A stretch of 64,000 bases of DNA from Thiodiazotropha sp050291245 (GTDB lineage Bacteria > Pseudomonadota > Gammaproteobacteria > Chromatiales > Chromatiaceae), in assembly GCA_050291245.1 (NCBI GenBank), contig JBNKJP010000061.1, positions 15,172 through 79,171 on the forward strand, read 5' to 3'. The position numbers and the translations under genes are program-made. The notes below the pieces were generated by a model that worked only from the letters and a program-made list of their open reading frames with translations, did no database searches and had not been told where the DNA came from. Of this stretch, positions 1 to 9,168 are shown in pieces; within the stretch, counting starts at the first letter, position 1, and each line of letters starts with the position of its first letter.

Positions 1-498
1 GAACTGCCCCGGGGCGAGACCGGGGTACTGGAACTGCGCGGCCCCAATGTGTTCAAGGGCTACTGGCGGATGCCGGAGAAGACCGCGGCGGAATTCCGCG
101 AAGACGGCTGGTTCATCTCGGGGGATAACGCCGTCATGGACGACCAGGGACGGGTGAGTATCGTCGGACGGGCCAAGGACCTGATCATCTCGGGGGGCTA
201 CAACATCTACCCCAAGGAGATCGAGAGCGAAATCGATGCGATCCCCGGTGTGCTGGAATCGGCGGTGGTCGGGGTGCCCCACCCGGATTTCGGTGAAGGG
301 GTCGCCGCCATCGTGGTCAGCGACGGCAGCCGTGCCCTGCAAACCGATGACATCCTGGCCCCCCTGCAGGGCCGCCTGGCCCGTTTCAAACAACCCAAGC
401 GGGTGGTGTTCGTCGAGGAACTGCCACGCAACACCATGGGCAAGGTGCAGAAGGCCAGCTTGCGCGAGACCTACAAGGACAGCTTCGCCGCATCATGA
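1..498 (+). CDS. AMP-binding acyl-CoA synthetase, C-terminal part (malonyl-CoA synthetase-like), partial at window edge
   Basis: The reading frame is open from base 1 and ends at TGA 496-498, giving the last 165 residues of an ANL-superfamily enzyme. These enzymes activate a carboxylic acid as an acyl-adenylate and transfer it to coenzyme A. Visible family motifs are GYW near the start, the hinge segment SGDNAVMDDQGRVSIVGRAKD, the GGYNIYPKEIE motif and the C-terminal PRNTMGKVQK with the catalytic lysine. The pattern PGVLESAVVGVPHPDFGEG resembles malonyl-CoA synthetases (MatB type), but substrate choice depends on the N-terminal domain outside the window. The stop overlaps the next gene's ATG by 4 bp, so the two are translationally coupled. 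Confidence 0.88.
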   Translation, partial: ELPRGETGVLELRGPNVFKGYWRMPEKTAAEFREDGWFISGDNAVMDDQGRVSIVGRAKDLIISGGYNIYPKEIESEIDAIPGVLESAVVGVPHPDFGEGVAAIVVSDGSRALQTDDILAPLQGRLARFKQPKRVVFVEELPRNTMGKVQKASLRETYKDSFAAS

Positions 499-926
499 GC
501 CCCGCAGAACTCGAACAGCGCATCCGTGAAGGGATCCCCCTGGCGGCAAGCATGGATTTCCGGGTACTGTCCCTCAGCGACAACAGCATCCGGGTGCGCG
601 GGGGCGCCCAGGAAAATATCAACGTGCACGGCACCGCGTTTGCCGGATCCCTCTATGCCATCGCCACCCTGGCCGCTTGGGGACTGGTGCATTCGCGCCT
701 GCCGGACGGCGCCGATCTGGTCATGGCGGGTGGATCCATTCGTTACCGCAAACCCATTAAAGGGGATTTGATCGCCGAGTGCGGAATTGATACGCCAACC
801 TTCGAGACATTCCTCACAGCACTGCAAACCAAGGGCAAGGCCCTGCTCGACGCGCACTGCGATCTGCCGTGCGAATCAGGGATCGGCGCTCAGTTCGAGG
901 CGCGCCTTCACGCGCGCCTTGCCTGA
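495..926 (+). CDS. YiiD C-terminal-type thioesterase (hotdog fold)
   Basis: This 143-residue protein resembles the C-terminal thioesterase domain of YiiD, a hotdog-fold family that hydrolyses acyl thioesters. The core segment INVHGTAFAGSLYAIATLAAW and the later GGSIRYRKPIKGD match the family pattern, in which the HGTxFAGS stretch lies at the active site. It stands alone without the acetyltransferase half found in E. coli YiiD. The ATG overlaps the stop of the upstream acyl-CoA synthetase (ATGA), so the two products probably act on the same acyl-CoA pool, one making and one releasing thioesters. The substrate is unknown. Confidence 0.8.
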   Translation: MSPAELEQRIREGIPLAASMDFRVLSLSDNSIRVRGGAQENINVHGTAFAGSLYAIATLAAWGLVHSRLPDGADLVMAGGSIRYRKPIKGDLIAECGIDTPTFETFLTALQTKGKALLDAHCDLPCESGIGAQFEARLHARLA

Positions 927-975
927 ATCCCATCCCGCTTCATAAAGCGGAATCTATCTTAGAACGAGTTGAGAA

Positions 976-1635
976 TTACGCCGTTTTGCGCATCCGCCGT
1001 GTGACGCCAATCCCCATCAGACCGAATCCGAACAGCATGATGGTGCCAGGTTCCGGAACCCGAACCTGAAAATACTGAATCACCTTGTCATGTCGCTGAA
1101 TCACCTCCACCTGAGGCGATGCAAAATCCTGCCCGATGTAGATCCCGGTGGCTTCAACCGGATTTTCACTAACCGACAAGTTGGAAAACGCGGTGCTCCA
1201 GAAGCTGAAATTCATCATCGCGAAATTCTGATTGTTCAGACTGAAATTAAAACCGTCGTAACCGGAACCCACATTCCCGTCGAAGTTGATAAAATCCCGG
1301 TATCCACCGAGATCCTGAAACACATAGGTGGCATCGATCTGATTGGCTTCGAACTGAACATCCACCACACTGCCACTGGCCAGATCGGTGAGTGCCACCT
1401 GACCGCCCCAAGTGCCGTGAGATACATCACCAAAGTCATTTCCTGTCCAACGTACGGACCAGCGATCCAAGGCATCGTTGCTCCAGATGTAGTATCCCGC
1501 TGCATTGCTCGTGGCCGGGCCGGGCATGACACCAAATTCCGCCGCCGTGGCGCCACTGTAAATGGGTATGGCGTTAAGCAGGGAACTGAATGTCAGGGTT
1601 GATGCGGCCAGAATGGATTTAATAAACGGCTTCAT
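976..1635 (-). CDS. PEP-CTERM sorting-signal protein, exported
   Basis: This 219-residue secreted protein starts with a signal peptide (MKPFIKSILAASTLTFSSLL then NA) and ends in a PEP-CTERM tripartite signal: VPEPGT at about residues 193-198, a hydrophobic stretch (IMLFGFGLMGIGV) and a basic tail (RRMRK). Such proteins are processed by exosortase/archaeosortase-like enzymes and are linked to exopolysaccharide or biofilm matrices. The middle is rich in aromatic residues, Asn and Gly and has no recognised domain. No exosortase gene lies in this window. The gene is flanked by non-coding DNA and faces the thioesterase gene tail to tail. Confidence 0.85.
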   Translation of the reverse strand: MKPFIKSILAASTLTFSSLLNAIPIYSGATAAEFGVMPGPATSNAAGYYIWSNDALDRWSVRWTGNDFGDVSHGTWGGQVALTDLASGSVVDVQFEANQIDATYVFQDLGGYRDFINFDGNVGSGYDGFNFSLNNQNFAMMNFSFWSTAFSNLSVSENPVEATGIYIGQDFASPQVEVIQRHDKVIQYFQVRVPEPGTIMLFGFGLMGIGVTRRMRKTA

Positions 1636-1792
1636 GGTTAGTCTCTACGGTAGTGTTAGGACACCATCACAAGAAGCATCAACCTTGCCAAAGCACTCAA
1701 CGTACTGGGAGAAAAGGGATAATCCATTCAATCCCAGGAATACAAAATCACCCGTGTAAATCAGCCCGACGGTTTAAGACTTAGAGTCCGGC

Positions 1793-2815
1793 TCAACCGA
1801 GCATCGCGCCGTACCCCCGGGTATCGGAATTGCTGTCCAATACGATCTTCATGGCAATCGTCAGGGGCACCGAAAGGAACATCCCCACCGGTCCCAGGAT
1901 CCAGCCCCAGAAGACCAGGGAGATAAATACGATCAGCGGTGACAAACCCAGTCCCTTGCCCATGAAACGGGGTTCGATGACATTACCGACCACCCCGTTG
2001 ATCAGTACGTAGGCCAGGGCCGTCCAGGCCGCCATGGGGGAGCCAAGCTGGATCAGAGCCAGCAATATGGCGGGAACCGCTGCGATAATGGAACCGATAT
2101 TGGGCACATAGTTGAAGAGGAACGCCAACATCCCCCAGAGCAGGGGATAGTCAACACCGAGTAAGGCCAGGGAACCGGAAACCAGGGCTCCGGTCAGCAG
2201 ACTGGTCGATGTCTTGATGACCATGTAACGCTTTATACTCGAGGTGATCGCTTCAACCCGCGCGAGTGAACGTTCGGGACTCTCCGCGTAAGTTCTCAGT
2301 TTATTCTGGAAGGCATTCGCTTCGAACAACATGAACACCACCGTGATCAGAATCAGGAATGCCTGGGTCAGAACATTCCCCAGACCGCTCATCAGGCGAC
2401 CGGCCAGGGCCATGACCTTGGCCGGATCGAAATAGGTGGTCAGCGCCTGCGGATCGAGATCTAAGCCCTGGCTTGCGAGCCAGTCAACCAGGTGGGCGCT
2501 CTTGAGTTTGAGGTTCTCCTGGAACTTGGGCAGATTGCTGGTGAAATCGTTGAGCGAACCCCCGACCAACCAGGCGATCAACAGACCCACCACCACAATC
2601 ATGCCGATCACCAGCACCATCGCCAGACCACCCGGCACCCCCTTGTCCTTGAGAAAGAACAGGGGGGGCGCGGCAATCACCGCGATGAACAGGGAAAGCA
2701 AGAAAGGGATCAACAGCGTGACCGCGGCCTTCATTCCCGCCACAATGATAACGAAGGCCGCTGCGGAGATCAGGAATCGGGCCGTGGGAGACAGGGATTG
2801 CACAGATTCGGGCAC
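1793..2815 (-). CDS. AI-2E family transporter (PerM-like membrane protein)
   Basis: This 340-residue polytopic membrane protein has about seven or eight hydrophobic segments and the family pattern of two N-terminal helices, a soluble loop rich in charged residues (around 75-150) and a C-terminal helix bundle containing NYVPNIGSIIAAVPA and the terminal EPRFMGKGLGLSPLIVF block. The family (PF01594) includes transporters for autoinducer-2 and a sodium/proton antiporter, so the substrate cannot be assigned. It starts with GTG 12 bp after the stop of the upstream lipoprotein gene, so it probably shares a transcript with it and with cysC. Confidence 0.88.
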   Translation of the reverse strand: MPESVQSLSPTARFLISAAAFVIIVAGMKAAVTLLIPFLLSLFIAVIAAPPLFFLKDKGVPGGLAMVLVIGMIVVVGLLIAWLVGGSLNDFTSNLPKFQENLKLKSAHLVDWLASQGLDLDPQALTTYFDPAKVMALAGRLMSGLGNVLTQAFLILITVVFMLFEANAFQNKLRTYAESPERSLARVEAITSSIKRYMVIKTSTSLLTGALVSGSLALLGVDYPLLWGMLAFLFNYVPNIGSIIAAVPAILLALIQLGSPMAAWTALAYVLINGVVGNVIEPRFMGKGLGLSPLIVFISLVFWGWILGPVGMFLSVPLTIAMKIVLDSNSDTRGYGAMLG

Positions 2816-2827
2816 GGCGGAGTTCCG

Positions 2828-3232
2828 TTACTTGAACACCGGGATGGGACTATAGAGATACCAGCTCTCCGTCTCTTCGTCGTAGTGCCAGTCCTGCGCG
2901 TCGGTCAATTCCCGAACTACCTGGATATCCTGAAGCACATACTGGATGATCGCTGTCTGTACCGCCCGGTCCTCACCCAACATACTGGGTCCCTGCACGA
3001 TCTCGTAATGAGTCACCCGCACATTTTTCGAATCCGGATTGATCACCGGGTCCTTGCGTGATTCGTCCGGAGGAAGAAAGTTGTGCAACTGGCTGCCCGA
3101 TGTCCAGCGCACCGAGGCTTCATAGCGTTTCAGGGTGCTTTCGAGGGTCTCCGCCCGCTTGTGTTCCCCGAGGGTCTGACACGCCGGCATGAAAATGAGC
3201 AGCGCTACCAGGGACAGGATTTTTCTGATCAC
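2828..3232 (-). CDS. Small putative lipoprotein of unknown function
   Basis: From the GTG at 3232 the product has 134 residues. This start is chosen because AAGGAG lies 6 bp upstream and it opens directly into a lipoprotein signal peptide with the lipobox MPAC (cysteine around residue 18). The frame is open further upstream to 3298, but that extension would place 22 residues ahead of the signal peptide. The mature part is hydrophilic, with Trp and Tyr residues near the C-terminus (DWHYDEETESWYLY). No family was recognised. It lies between cysC and the AI-2E transporter gene with short gaps, which suggests co-transcription. Confidence 0.7.
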   Translation of the reverse strand: MIRKILSLVALLIFMPACQTLGEHKRAETLESTLKRYEASVRWTSGSQLHNFLPPDESRKDPVINPDSKNVRVTHYEIVQGPSMLGEDRAVQTAIIQYVLQDIQVVRELTDAQDWHYDEETESWYLYSPIPVFK

Positions 3233-3294
3233 AACGAACTCCTTGATTGTTCCGGCCCGAACCGACCCCGGCCGTTGGGGGGTGTCGATACCCA

Positions 3295-3903
3295 TCATAC
3301 TACCCGGTTGGGGATCACCCCGCGATGTTCCAGAGCCTGGATGATTTCAGCCACACAGTCATCGACCTCACGGTTATCGGTTTTTATGCTGATCTCCGGG
3401 TTCAGCGGAGGTTCGTAGGGCGAGGAAATACCCGTGAAGTTCTGAATCTCTCCGGCCCTTGCCTTCTTGTACAGGCCTTTGACATCCCGGGCTTCACACA
3501 CCTCCAACGGACAATCCACATAGACCTCGATGAAGTCTCCGTGGGGTAAAAGCCCCCGAGCCCGCTGCCGGTCCTCAAGAATCGGCGAGATGAAAGCGGT
3601 CAACGAGATGACCCCCGCGTCGACAAAGAGTTTGGCCATCTCCGCGATCCGTCGAATATTCTCGGTGCGATCATCGACCGTGAACCCGAGATCCCGGCAC
3701 AACCCATGGCGAACGTTGTCACCGTCAAAGACGTAGGTGCGACAACCCCGTTGATACAGCTCTTCCTCAACAGCGTGGGCCAGGGTCGATTTTCCGGATC
3801 CGGACAACCCGGTAAACCACAGCAGCTTGGCCCGGTGCTTGTTCATTTTTTCGCGCCGCTCACGGTTCACGGTCGCTTCATGCCAAACAATGTTCTGATC
3901 CAT
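3295..3903 (-). CDS. cysC: Adenylyl-sulfate kinase (APS kinase)
   Basis: APS kinase phosphorylates adenosine 5'-phosphosulfate to PAPS, the activated sulfate used in assimilation and sulfation. The ATG at 3903 gives 202 residues, the usual length; the open frame extends upstream to 4059 but lacks family similarity there. The sequence shows the P-loop GLSGSGKST (residues 32-40), the DGDNVRHGL motif at about 60-68 and FISP at about 104-107, whose serine is phosphorylated in some family members. No sulfate adenylyltransferase gene is in this window, so the role (cysteine synthesis or sulfated glycans) is open. Two other genes follow in the same direction. Confidence 0.95.
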   Translation of the reverse strand: MDQNIVWHEATVNRERREKMNKHRAKLLWFTGLSGSGKSTLAHAVEEELYQRGCRTYVFDGDNVRHGLCRDLGFTVDDRTENIRRIAEMAKLFVDAGVISLTAFISPILEDRQRARGLLPHGDFIEVYVDCPLEVCEARDVKGLYKKARAGEIQNFTGISSPYEPPLNPEISIKTDNREVDDCVAEIIQALEHRGVIPNRVV

Positions 3904-4167
3904 GTTCCTGGTCACTCCGGGGTAGTGGGTGGTTGCTCTGCAAGGCTGGGCCGTTGCCGGCGAGGCATGCCCAGCATCTGGCCCGAATGGCCCCTTTCTG
4001 ATTCGCTGAATAGTACAGAACCTGTGACGGGGTACACTAGCAGAACGACCCGGAATCATGAAAGGGACATCGATACGACCCTATCCTTTGTAGGGATAAT
4101 TTCACACTGCCCCTATCCGGCAAGGCTGATACAATGCCCAGCTTTTGCGACAAGCTCTGAACAAACC

Positions 4168-5367
4168 ATGCCACAGACCGATCAGGAACCTCAAATCGAA
4201 GTCCTCCTTGGAGAGAGCCGAATCACCCTGCTGGGTACGGCCCACGTCTCCCGCAGCAGCGTGGACAAGGTCAAATCCCTGCTCGAAAGTGGGGCATACG
4301 ATGCGGTCGCGGTCGAGCTATGTCCCAGCCGCTTCAATGCCCTGATCAATCCGGATGCCCTGGAAAAGATGGACCTGTTCAAGGTATTGCGTGAAGGCCG
4401 GGTGCTCATGGTGATGACCAATCTGGCTCTGAGCGCCTATCAGCAAAGACTCGCCGACCAGTTTGGCATCACCCCAGGGGCCGAGCAGAAGGAGGCGATC
4501 CGGATTGCCCAGGAATCCCACAAACCCCTGTTGCTCATCGATCGCGAAATCAGCACCACTCTGCGTCGCGTGGCAGGCAATCTCTCGCTTTGGAAACGCC
4601 TCACCCTGTTCGCCGGTCTGATGGCGAGCATCCTGTCCCGGGAACAGGTCACCGAAGAGGAGATCGAGCACCTCAAGGAGGGCGATATCCTCGAAACGAC
4701 CTTCGCGGAATTCGCCGAGAACCGCCAGGATCTGTACCTGCCGCTGATCGATGAACGGGACCGTTACATGGCCTGCCGCCTGTTGCAGGAGATTGAACAG
4801 AGCGGTCATGAGAACCTGTTGGTGGTGATCGGCGCGGGGCACATGCACGGGATCGCCCGCTATCTGCAGCAACCCCTTGATGCCCCGTCAGGTGAAACCA
4901 TTGCTCAGCTTGAACAATCCCCCCCACCCAGCCGCTGGCCGAAATTGATTCCCTGGATCATCGTGGTGCTGGTGCTGAGCGGTTTCGCAGTGGGGTTCTT
5001 CCGCAGTCCCGACCTGGGATGGCGGATGATTGTCGACTGGGTGCTGATCAACGGCGGTCTCTCGGCCCTCGGGGCTCTCCTTGCCGCGGGTCATCCGCTG
5101 ACCGTATTGACTGCGTTCGTCGCCGCCCCCATTACTTCACTGAATCCCGCGGTCGGTGCCGGTATGGTCACGGGGCTGGCCGAGGTGTTCCTGCGCAAGC
5201 CCACCGTGGCCGACTTCGGGCATTTGCGTAACGACACCACCCGGGCCATCGGCTGGTGGAAAAACCGGGTCTCACGGACCTTTCTGGTGTTCCTGTTCAG
5301 CACCCTGGGGTCCGCCGCCGGTACCTATATCGCGGGGTTTCGCATCTTTGGCCGACTGGTTAACTAG
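4168..5367 (+). CDS. TraB family protein with C-terminal membrane segments
   Basis: This 399-residue protein belongs to the TraB/PrgY family, related to GumN and Tiki folds, in which conserved His and Glu residues suggest a metal-dependent protease-like fold. Visible signatures are LLGTAHVSRSS (residues 21-31), VAVELCPSRFNAL (about 47-59) and VVIGAGHMHGI (about 219-229). Three or four C-terminal hydrophobic segments follow, beginning with LIPWIIVVLVLSGFAVGFF. The open frame extends back to 3706, but homology and the cysC overlap argue for the ATG at 4168. Biochemical function in bacteria is not established. The AAA-S8 protease pair lies downstream on the opposite strand. Confidence 0.88.
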   Translation: MPQTDQEPQIEVLLGESRITLLGTAHVSRSSVDKVKSLLESGAYDAVAVELCPSRFNALINPDALEKMDLFKVLREGRVLMVMTNLALSAYQQRLADQFGITPGAEQKEAIRIAQESHKPLLLIDREISTTLRRVAGNLSLWKRLTLFAGLMASILSREQVTEEEIEHLKEGDILETTFAEFAENRQDLYLPLIDERDRYMACRLLQEIEQSGHENLLVVIGAGHMHGIARYLQQPLDAPSGETIAQLEQSPPPSRWPKLIPWIIVVLVLSGFAVGFFRSPDLGWRMIVDWVLINGGLSALGALLAAGHPLTVLTAFVAAPITSLNPAVGAGMVTGLAEVFLRKPTVADFGHLRNDTTRAIGWWKNRVSRTFLVFLFSTLGSAAGTYIAGFRIFGRLVN

Positions 5368-5534
5368 TGTAATATTTCATAGTTACCCATCGGTACCTTC
5401 CAAGTAACTTCACGTTACTTTACAGATTGGTACTCGCACAGCGGAACGGGACGCTAAGTATGGTTAAAGCACAGTTGCCTGGTTAAATGTTAATTTGTGC
5501 TGAAGTAGCCTGATTATCAGCAAAGCCGTATAGA

Positions 5535-8054
5535 CTACACCTCTACTGAGACCTTAACCTGATTCTTAATCGCGGTATACAGCTCCACATCCACTTCAGG
5601 CGCTCGAATGGAAACAAGTAGAGAATATTCCACTCGCCGATCGTAGCACTTAAGTTTGGGACGCGTCTTCCACCAGCCACTGACGGGGAACACGGCCAGT
5701 ATGCCTCGACTGGCCAGATCAGCCGCCGGACCTTTCCAAATATCGGAATGCAGGCTACCCCTATGACGGTAGCGTGAACCCAGCACCCAATTCGGATCGT
5801 CTCCGCTGCTGGTGCTACTGCCTTCCTCGGCATCTCTTGCCGCCAGATTGATGCGGTGGCGAAATTCATCATCTGATTCGTAGGGTCGCTTCACTTCGAA
5901 ACGTAATCCATGTGACTCGTAGCGATAGCGTGACTTGACACCTCGATTCGAGGGGTTGGGTTCGATGAAATAGGAGAGTGTCACCCGCATCTCCACTTCG
6001 ATTTCACCCAACGCCTCCAATTCAATCAAAGGCCAAGGTAGCCGATGTAGCTTCATATCCCGCAGCTTAGGCGCATTTGAACCTTCGCGCATGAATGGAT
6101 ACACGCTGTCTTCACAGATTAGGGTGAGAGAATTTTCGATACTCCATAGTGCGTCCGAGAGATTTGGTTGTCCAAAACCGCAATGGCGGATCAGTCTCGC
6201 AACATCACCCTTGCTAGGATTGTCTGGATTTGTAAGAAACTGCTGTTTCATAGCCGAAGTCCACCCCGAGGAGTGGACCACCAAACCGCGGATGGTCTCC
6301 ATGCGCAACTCCGGATACTCAGCCATCAAACGGGCCACCATCCGGGAAGCCAGTGCGCTTGCCGCACTGGTTGCGTTGGTGGTGGTGAACAACCGTACAT
6401 GAGCGTCGAAATTTGTTGTCAGAAGGCTGAGACTGGGCATCCATGCGGCTCCAATAGCGTCTTTGGCTGCATTGCCACCTTCGAAAACCACATCCGGCTT
6501 GAGAGGCCAATGTCCCTCCCAGGTATGCGAAGAGGTGCTGAAAGGGCTCAGACCTCCAGAGGGCGCTATCGGCTGATAGTCATCCGTATCTGGCTCAGTA
6601 ATGTGGATCAACTCTGTACTTGCCCCAACGGTCAGTGCATTCCAGGCTTGCCCTGGATCGTGGATGCCGTCGGTGCTATTGCTGGCAGGATATTCCGTCC
6701 AGGCATTCGGGTCCTGGATATTGCCAGCGGATAGGATAAACAGGCGAGGAGTTTCTCCCTGGTTATCATAGTCCACTGCCAAACGATCAATGGTGGCCGA
6801 CCAGGCGGATGGGCGTCCTCTGTCCCGTGCATCCCGTGCCGTTACTGCCATGCTGAACACGCGTGGCCGCAGCACTGCGGTTATCTCCGGTCGGCTGACT
6901 GCCTCGACTGTGAGGTAGCCATGGTGGTCTGGATCACCACAGTTCGAGTGATTGCAATCCAGCAGCTTCACCGACTCCAGCCGGTGGAATACTTCAACGG
7001 GCGCAGTGGAATCCAGAGCGGTTGTCAGATTACCCAATAATGCGAGCCCTGCCATTTCCGTACCATGCCCCTCCTTATCATCGCCCCCCCAACCCGGCTC
7101 CACCGTATGGACATCCTGAGAGGCGATTGCCGGGGCAAGCAGCGGATGAGCTGCGTTGATCCCCGTATCCAGTATGCAAACATAGGGAACGCTTTCACCC
7201 ACGTTGGCTAAGGTTATCCGTTGGAGCAATTCACCCGCCCATTCCGGCTGTTCTTCCGGTGGCAGCGAGTCGAAGAAATCTGCCGTCTCTTTTGCACGCC
7301 GCAATTCGGCAACGCTGTTCAAAGTAAAAACCGATCGCTGCATCTGCTCCAGCGAGCCGTACACCAGAAGTACGGTACGTTCCGGAAACTCGATCTGCCC
7401 TCTGGCAATGCGAAAATCCAAACCTTCTGCCAGTCGCTTGAACTGTTCGATGAACTTGACTCGGTCGCCTCGCACTGGCAGCCAGACCTCCCACCAGAAT
7501 GCTTCCCCGGCTTCAGTAGGAAAGACTTCGGGATCATCTGACCAAAGGGATTTGATGCTGGCTACCCGGATGCTGCGGATTGCATCCAGTAGTTTTTGAT
7601 TTCTGGGAGTACTCGTGCCTTTCTTATCGTTGATGGTATCCTTGCTCTCATCCAGGTAGGCGATGATTTTGTTTTCCAGGATGTGTAACTTGCCATCTGG
7701 CACGGTGACGGTTGCAAAAGTCCTGGTATCATTGTGGCGGACATTCAGCAGTTCAATGCCTGATGATTCCGCAGCAAGCGACTCGAAGGCCAACTCGATG
7801 TCGGGAAAGCTCTCGAATTCGATCTGCAGCCCGAAATCTTCATCCATACCCATCGCTTCCTGTTGGATGCGGGCCTGTTCAATGGCTGGTTTCAGGGCAT
7901 TGACTTGTTGCAATAACCTCTGGCCATGACTCTGTCGGTTCTGACGGGGCACCTTTATTCCATCGCCACCCCCTCCCGATGGCCTGAAAGGTTCCGGTTG
8001 TGCCGTATTATCGAGAATGAAATGTCGCTTTGGCTCAGATCCGTCTATTGCCAT
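5535..8054 (-). CDS. Subtilisin-like serine protease (S8 family) of an AAA-protease gene pair
   Basis: The 839-residue product contains a subtilase domain at about residues 285-600. The likely triad is Asp296 (CILDTGIN), His330 (GHGTEMAG) and Ser563 (NATSAASALAS), and the oxyanion Asn445 lies in LSAGN. There is no signal peptide, so it is probably cytoplasmic, unlike most subtilases. About 285 residues precede the protease domain and about 240 follow it (possibly beta-rich); neither was recognised. The serine motif reads ATSAAS rather than the common GTSMAxP. It starts 6 bp after the stop of the AAA ATPase gene, so the two form an operon. S8 proteases paired with AAA ATPases recur in bacteria and are suspected to be conflict or quality-control modules. 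Targets are unknown. Confidence 0.9.
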   Translation of the reverse strand: MAIDGSEPKRHFILDNTAQPEPFRPSGGGGDGIKVPRQNRQSHGQRLLQQVNALKPAIEQARIQQEAMGMDEDFGLQIEFESFPDIELAFESLAAESSGIELLNVRHNDTRTFATVTVPDGKLHILENKIIAYLDESKDTINDKKGTSTPRNQKLLDAIRSIRVASIKSLWSDDPEVFPTEAGEAFWWEVWLPVRGDRVKFIEQFKRLAEGLDFRIARGQIEFPERTVLLVYGSLEQMQRSVFTLNSVAELRRAKETADFFDSLPPEEQPEWAGELLQRITLANVGESVPYVCILDTGINAAHPLLAPAIASQDVHTVEPGWGGDDKEGHGTEMAGLALLGNLTTALDSTAPVEVFHRLESVKLLDCNHSNCGDPDHHGYLTVEAVSRPEITAVLRPRVFSMAVTARDARDRGRPSAWSATIDRLAVDYDNQGETPRLFILSAGNIQDPNAWTEYPASNSTDGIHDPGQAWNALTVGASTELIHITEPDTDDYQPIAPSGGLSPFSTSSHTWEGHWPLKPDVVFEGGNAAKDAIGAAWMPSLSLLTTNFDAHVRLFTTTNATSAASALASRMVARLMAEYPELRMETIRGLVVHSSGWTSAMKQQFLTNPDNPSKGDVARLIRHCGFGQPNLSDALWSIENSLTLICEDSVYPFMREGSNAPKLRDMKLHRLPWPLIELEALGEIEVEMRVTLSYFIEPNPSNRGVKSRYRYESHGLRFEVKRPYESDDEFRHRINLAARDAEEGSSTSSGDDPNWVLGSRYRHRGSLHSDIWKGPAADLASRGILAVFPVSGWWKTRPKLKCYDRRVEYSLLVSIRAPEVDVELYTAIKNQVKVSVEV

Positions 8055-8060
8055 ATCTCA

Positions 8061-9071
8061 CTATTTCCCTGCCCGGTTCTCACTGAATAGAGCCTTAGCC
8101 TGAGTACGTTCCTCGATAGCACGCCGTATGTCGGCTTCGCTAATAGTTTCCTTCTGTTCGATAATCGATTCTTTCAACGCTTCATCGCTGGCGCGGACAA
8201 TCTCGGAATAACTCAACCCTTGTGCCTGTCCAGCAAGGCACGTCCAGGAAGTCCCTTTCTGGGCCTGACGCCCCAGATAGGATTTCAGCAGCAAGGCAAT
8301 CCGGGCCTCATCCGGTAAATCGTAGTACAGAATGTCATCGAAGCGGCGAAATAACGCATGGTCTAGAATCTCGGGGTGATTGGTCGCGGCCACAATCAGG
8401 CTGTGGGATTCATCCTGCTCGATCATCTGTAAAAAGCTGTTGAGGATACGCCTGACCTCGCCTACGTCATTTTCCAACCCGCGTTGTGAGCCGATGGCGT
8501 CGAACTCGTCGAAAAAATAAACGCCCCGTGTGCGGTCGGTGGCATCAAATACCTGTCGCAGTTTCGCTGCAGTCTCCCCCATGTATTTAGTAATCAGACC
8601 ATCAAGGCGCACCTGAAATTCCGGCAAACCCAGTTCACCGGCCAGCACTGAAGCAGTCAGTGTCTTTCCAGTCCCTGGCGGCCCCACCAGGAGCAGCTTA
8701 CGGCGGGGAGCAAGCCCATGCGACAACAACCGGGATGCCTGCAGTTGTTCGCGAATTATCCGCTTGAGCTGATAATCCAGATGGTCATCGAGAACCATTT
8801 CACTCAGGCGGTTCTTGGGGAATGAGGCTTGGAGCAGTCCAGCCAGTTCTCCCCTTGGGCGAGCGATAGGTACCATTTTATCCTGACCCTTTGGCGGCAG
8901 ACCGCGTCTCGCCTTGGCCTGATCGATCAGATCGCGTAACTCTTCCGCCAACTTGCCGTGGCCTATCTTTGCCTCGTGAGCCGCCAACTGCATTGCGATT
9001 GAGAAAAAACGCTCGTCATCCCCTTCCGTGTGGGATTTCAGCAATGCTTTCAATTGGTTGGCGATCGCCAT
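8061..9071 (-). CDS. AAA family ATPase paired with S8 protease
   Basis: This 336-residue ATPase of the classical AAA (FtsH/SpoVK-like) group has a helical N-terminal part (1-90), Walker A GPPGTGKT at 130-137, the pore-loop-like KYMGET at about 162-167, Walker B VYFFDEFD at 184-191, sensor-1 Asn in ATN (231) and an arginine-finger region FRRFD (241-245). A helical C-terminal lid follows. There is no membrane segment or protease domain, so proteolysis would be provided by the downstream S8 partner. The ATG is preceded by a strong GGAGG ribosome binding site. A plausible role is substrate recognition or unfolding, or holding the protease inactive until a trigger; both are inferences. Confidence 0.92.
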   Translation of the reverse strand: MAIANQLKALLKSHTEGDDERFFSIAMQLAAHEAKIGHGKLAEELRDLIDQAKARRGLPPKGQDKMVPIARPRGELAGLLQASFPKNRLSEMVLDDHLDYQLKRIIREQLQASRLLSHGLAPRRKLLLVGPPGTGKTLTASVLAGELGLPEFQVRLDGLITKYMGETAAKLRQVFDATDRTRGVYFFDEFDAIGSQRGLENDVGEVRRILNSFLQMIEQDESHSLIVAATNHPEILDHALFRRFDDILYYDLPDEARIALLLKSYLGRQAQKGTSWTCLAGQAQGLSYSEIVRASDEALKESIIEQKETISEADIRRAIEERTQAKALFSENRAGK

Positions 9072-9168
9072 GATAAGTTTCCTCCATTGTAGATTGTAGT
9101 CTGATCGTCCTTAATTTGCCGTGAAAAATGATACTGTCTGTCTCTTGAACCATCACCAACTTTAGTAT

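Noticed and set aside
3706..4167. N-terminal extension of the TraB-family gene
   Set aside because: The extra 154 codons overlap cysC on the opposite strand and show no similarity to the family; the ATG at 4168 gives the expected length.
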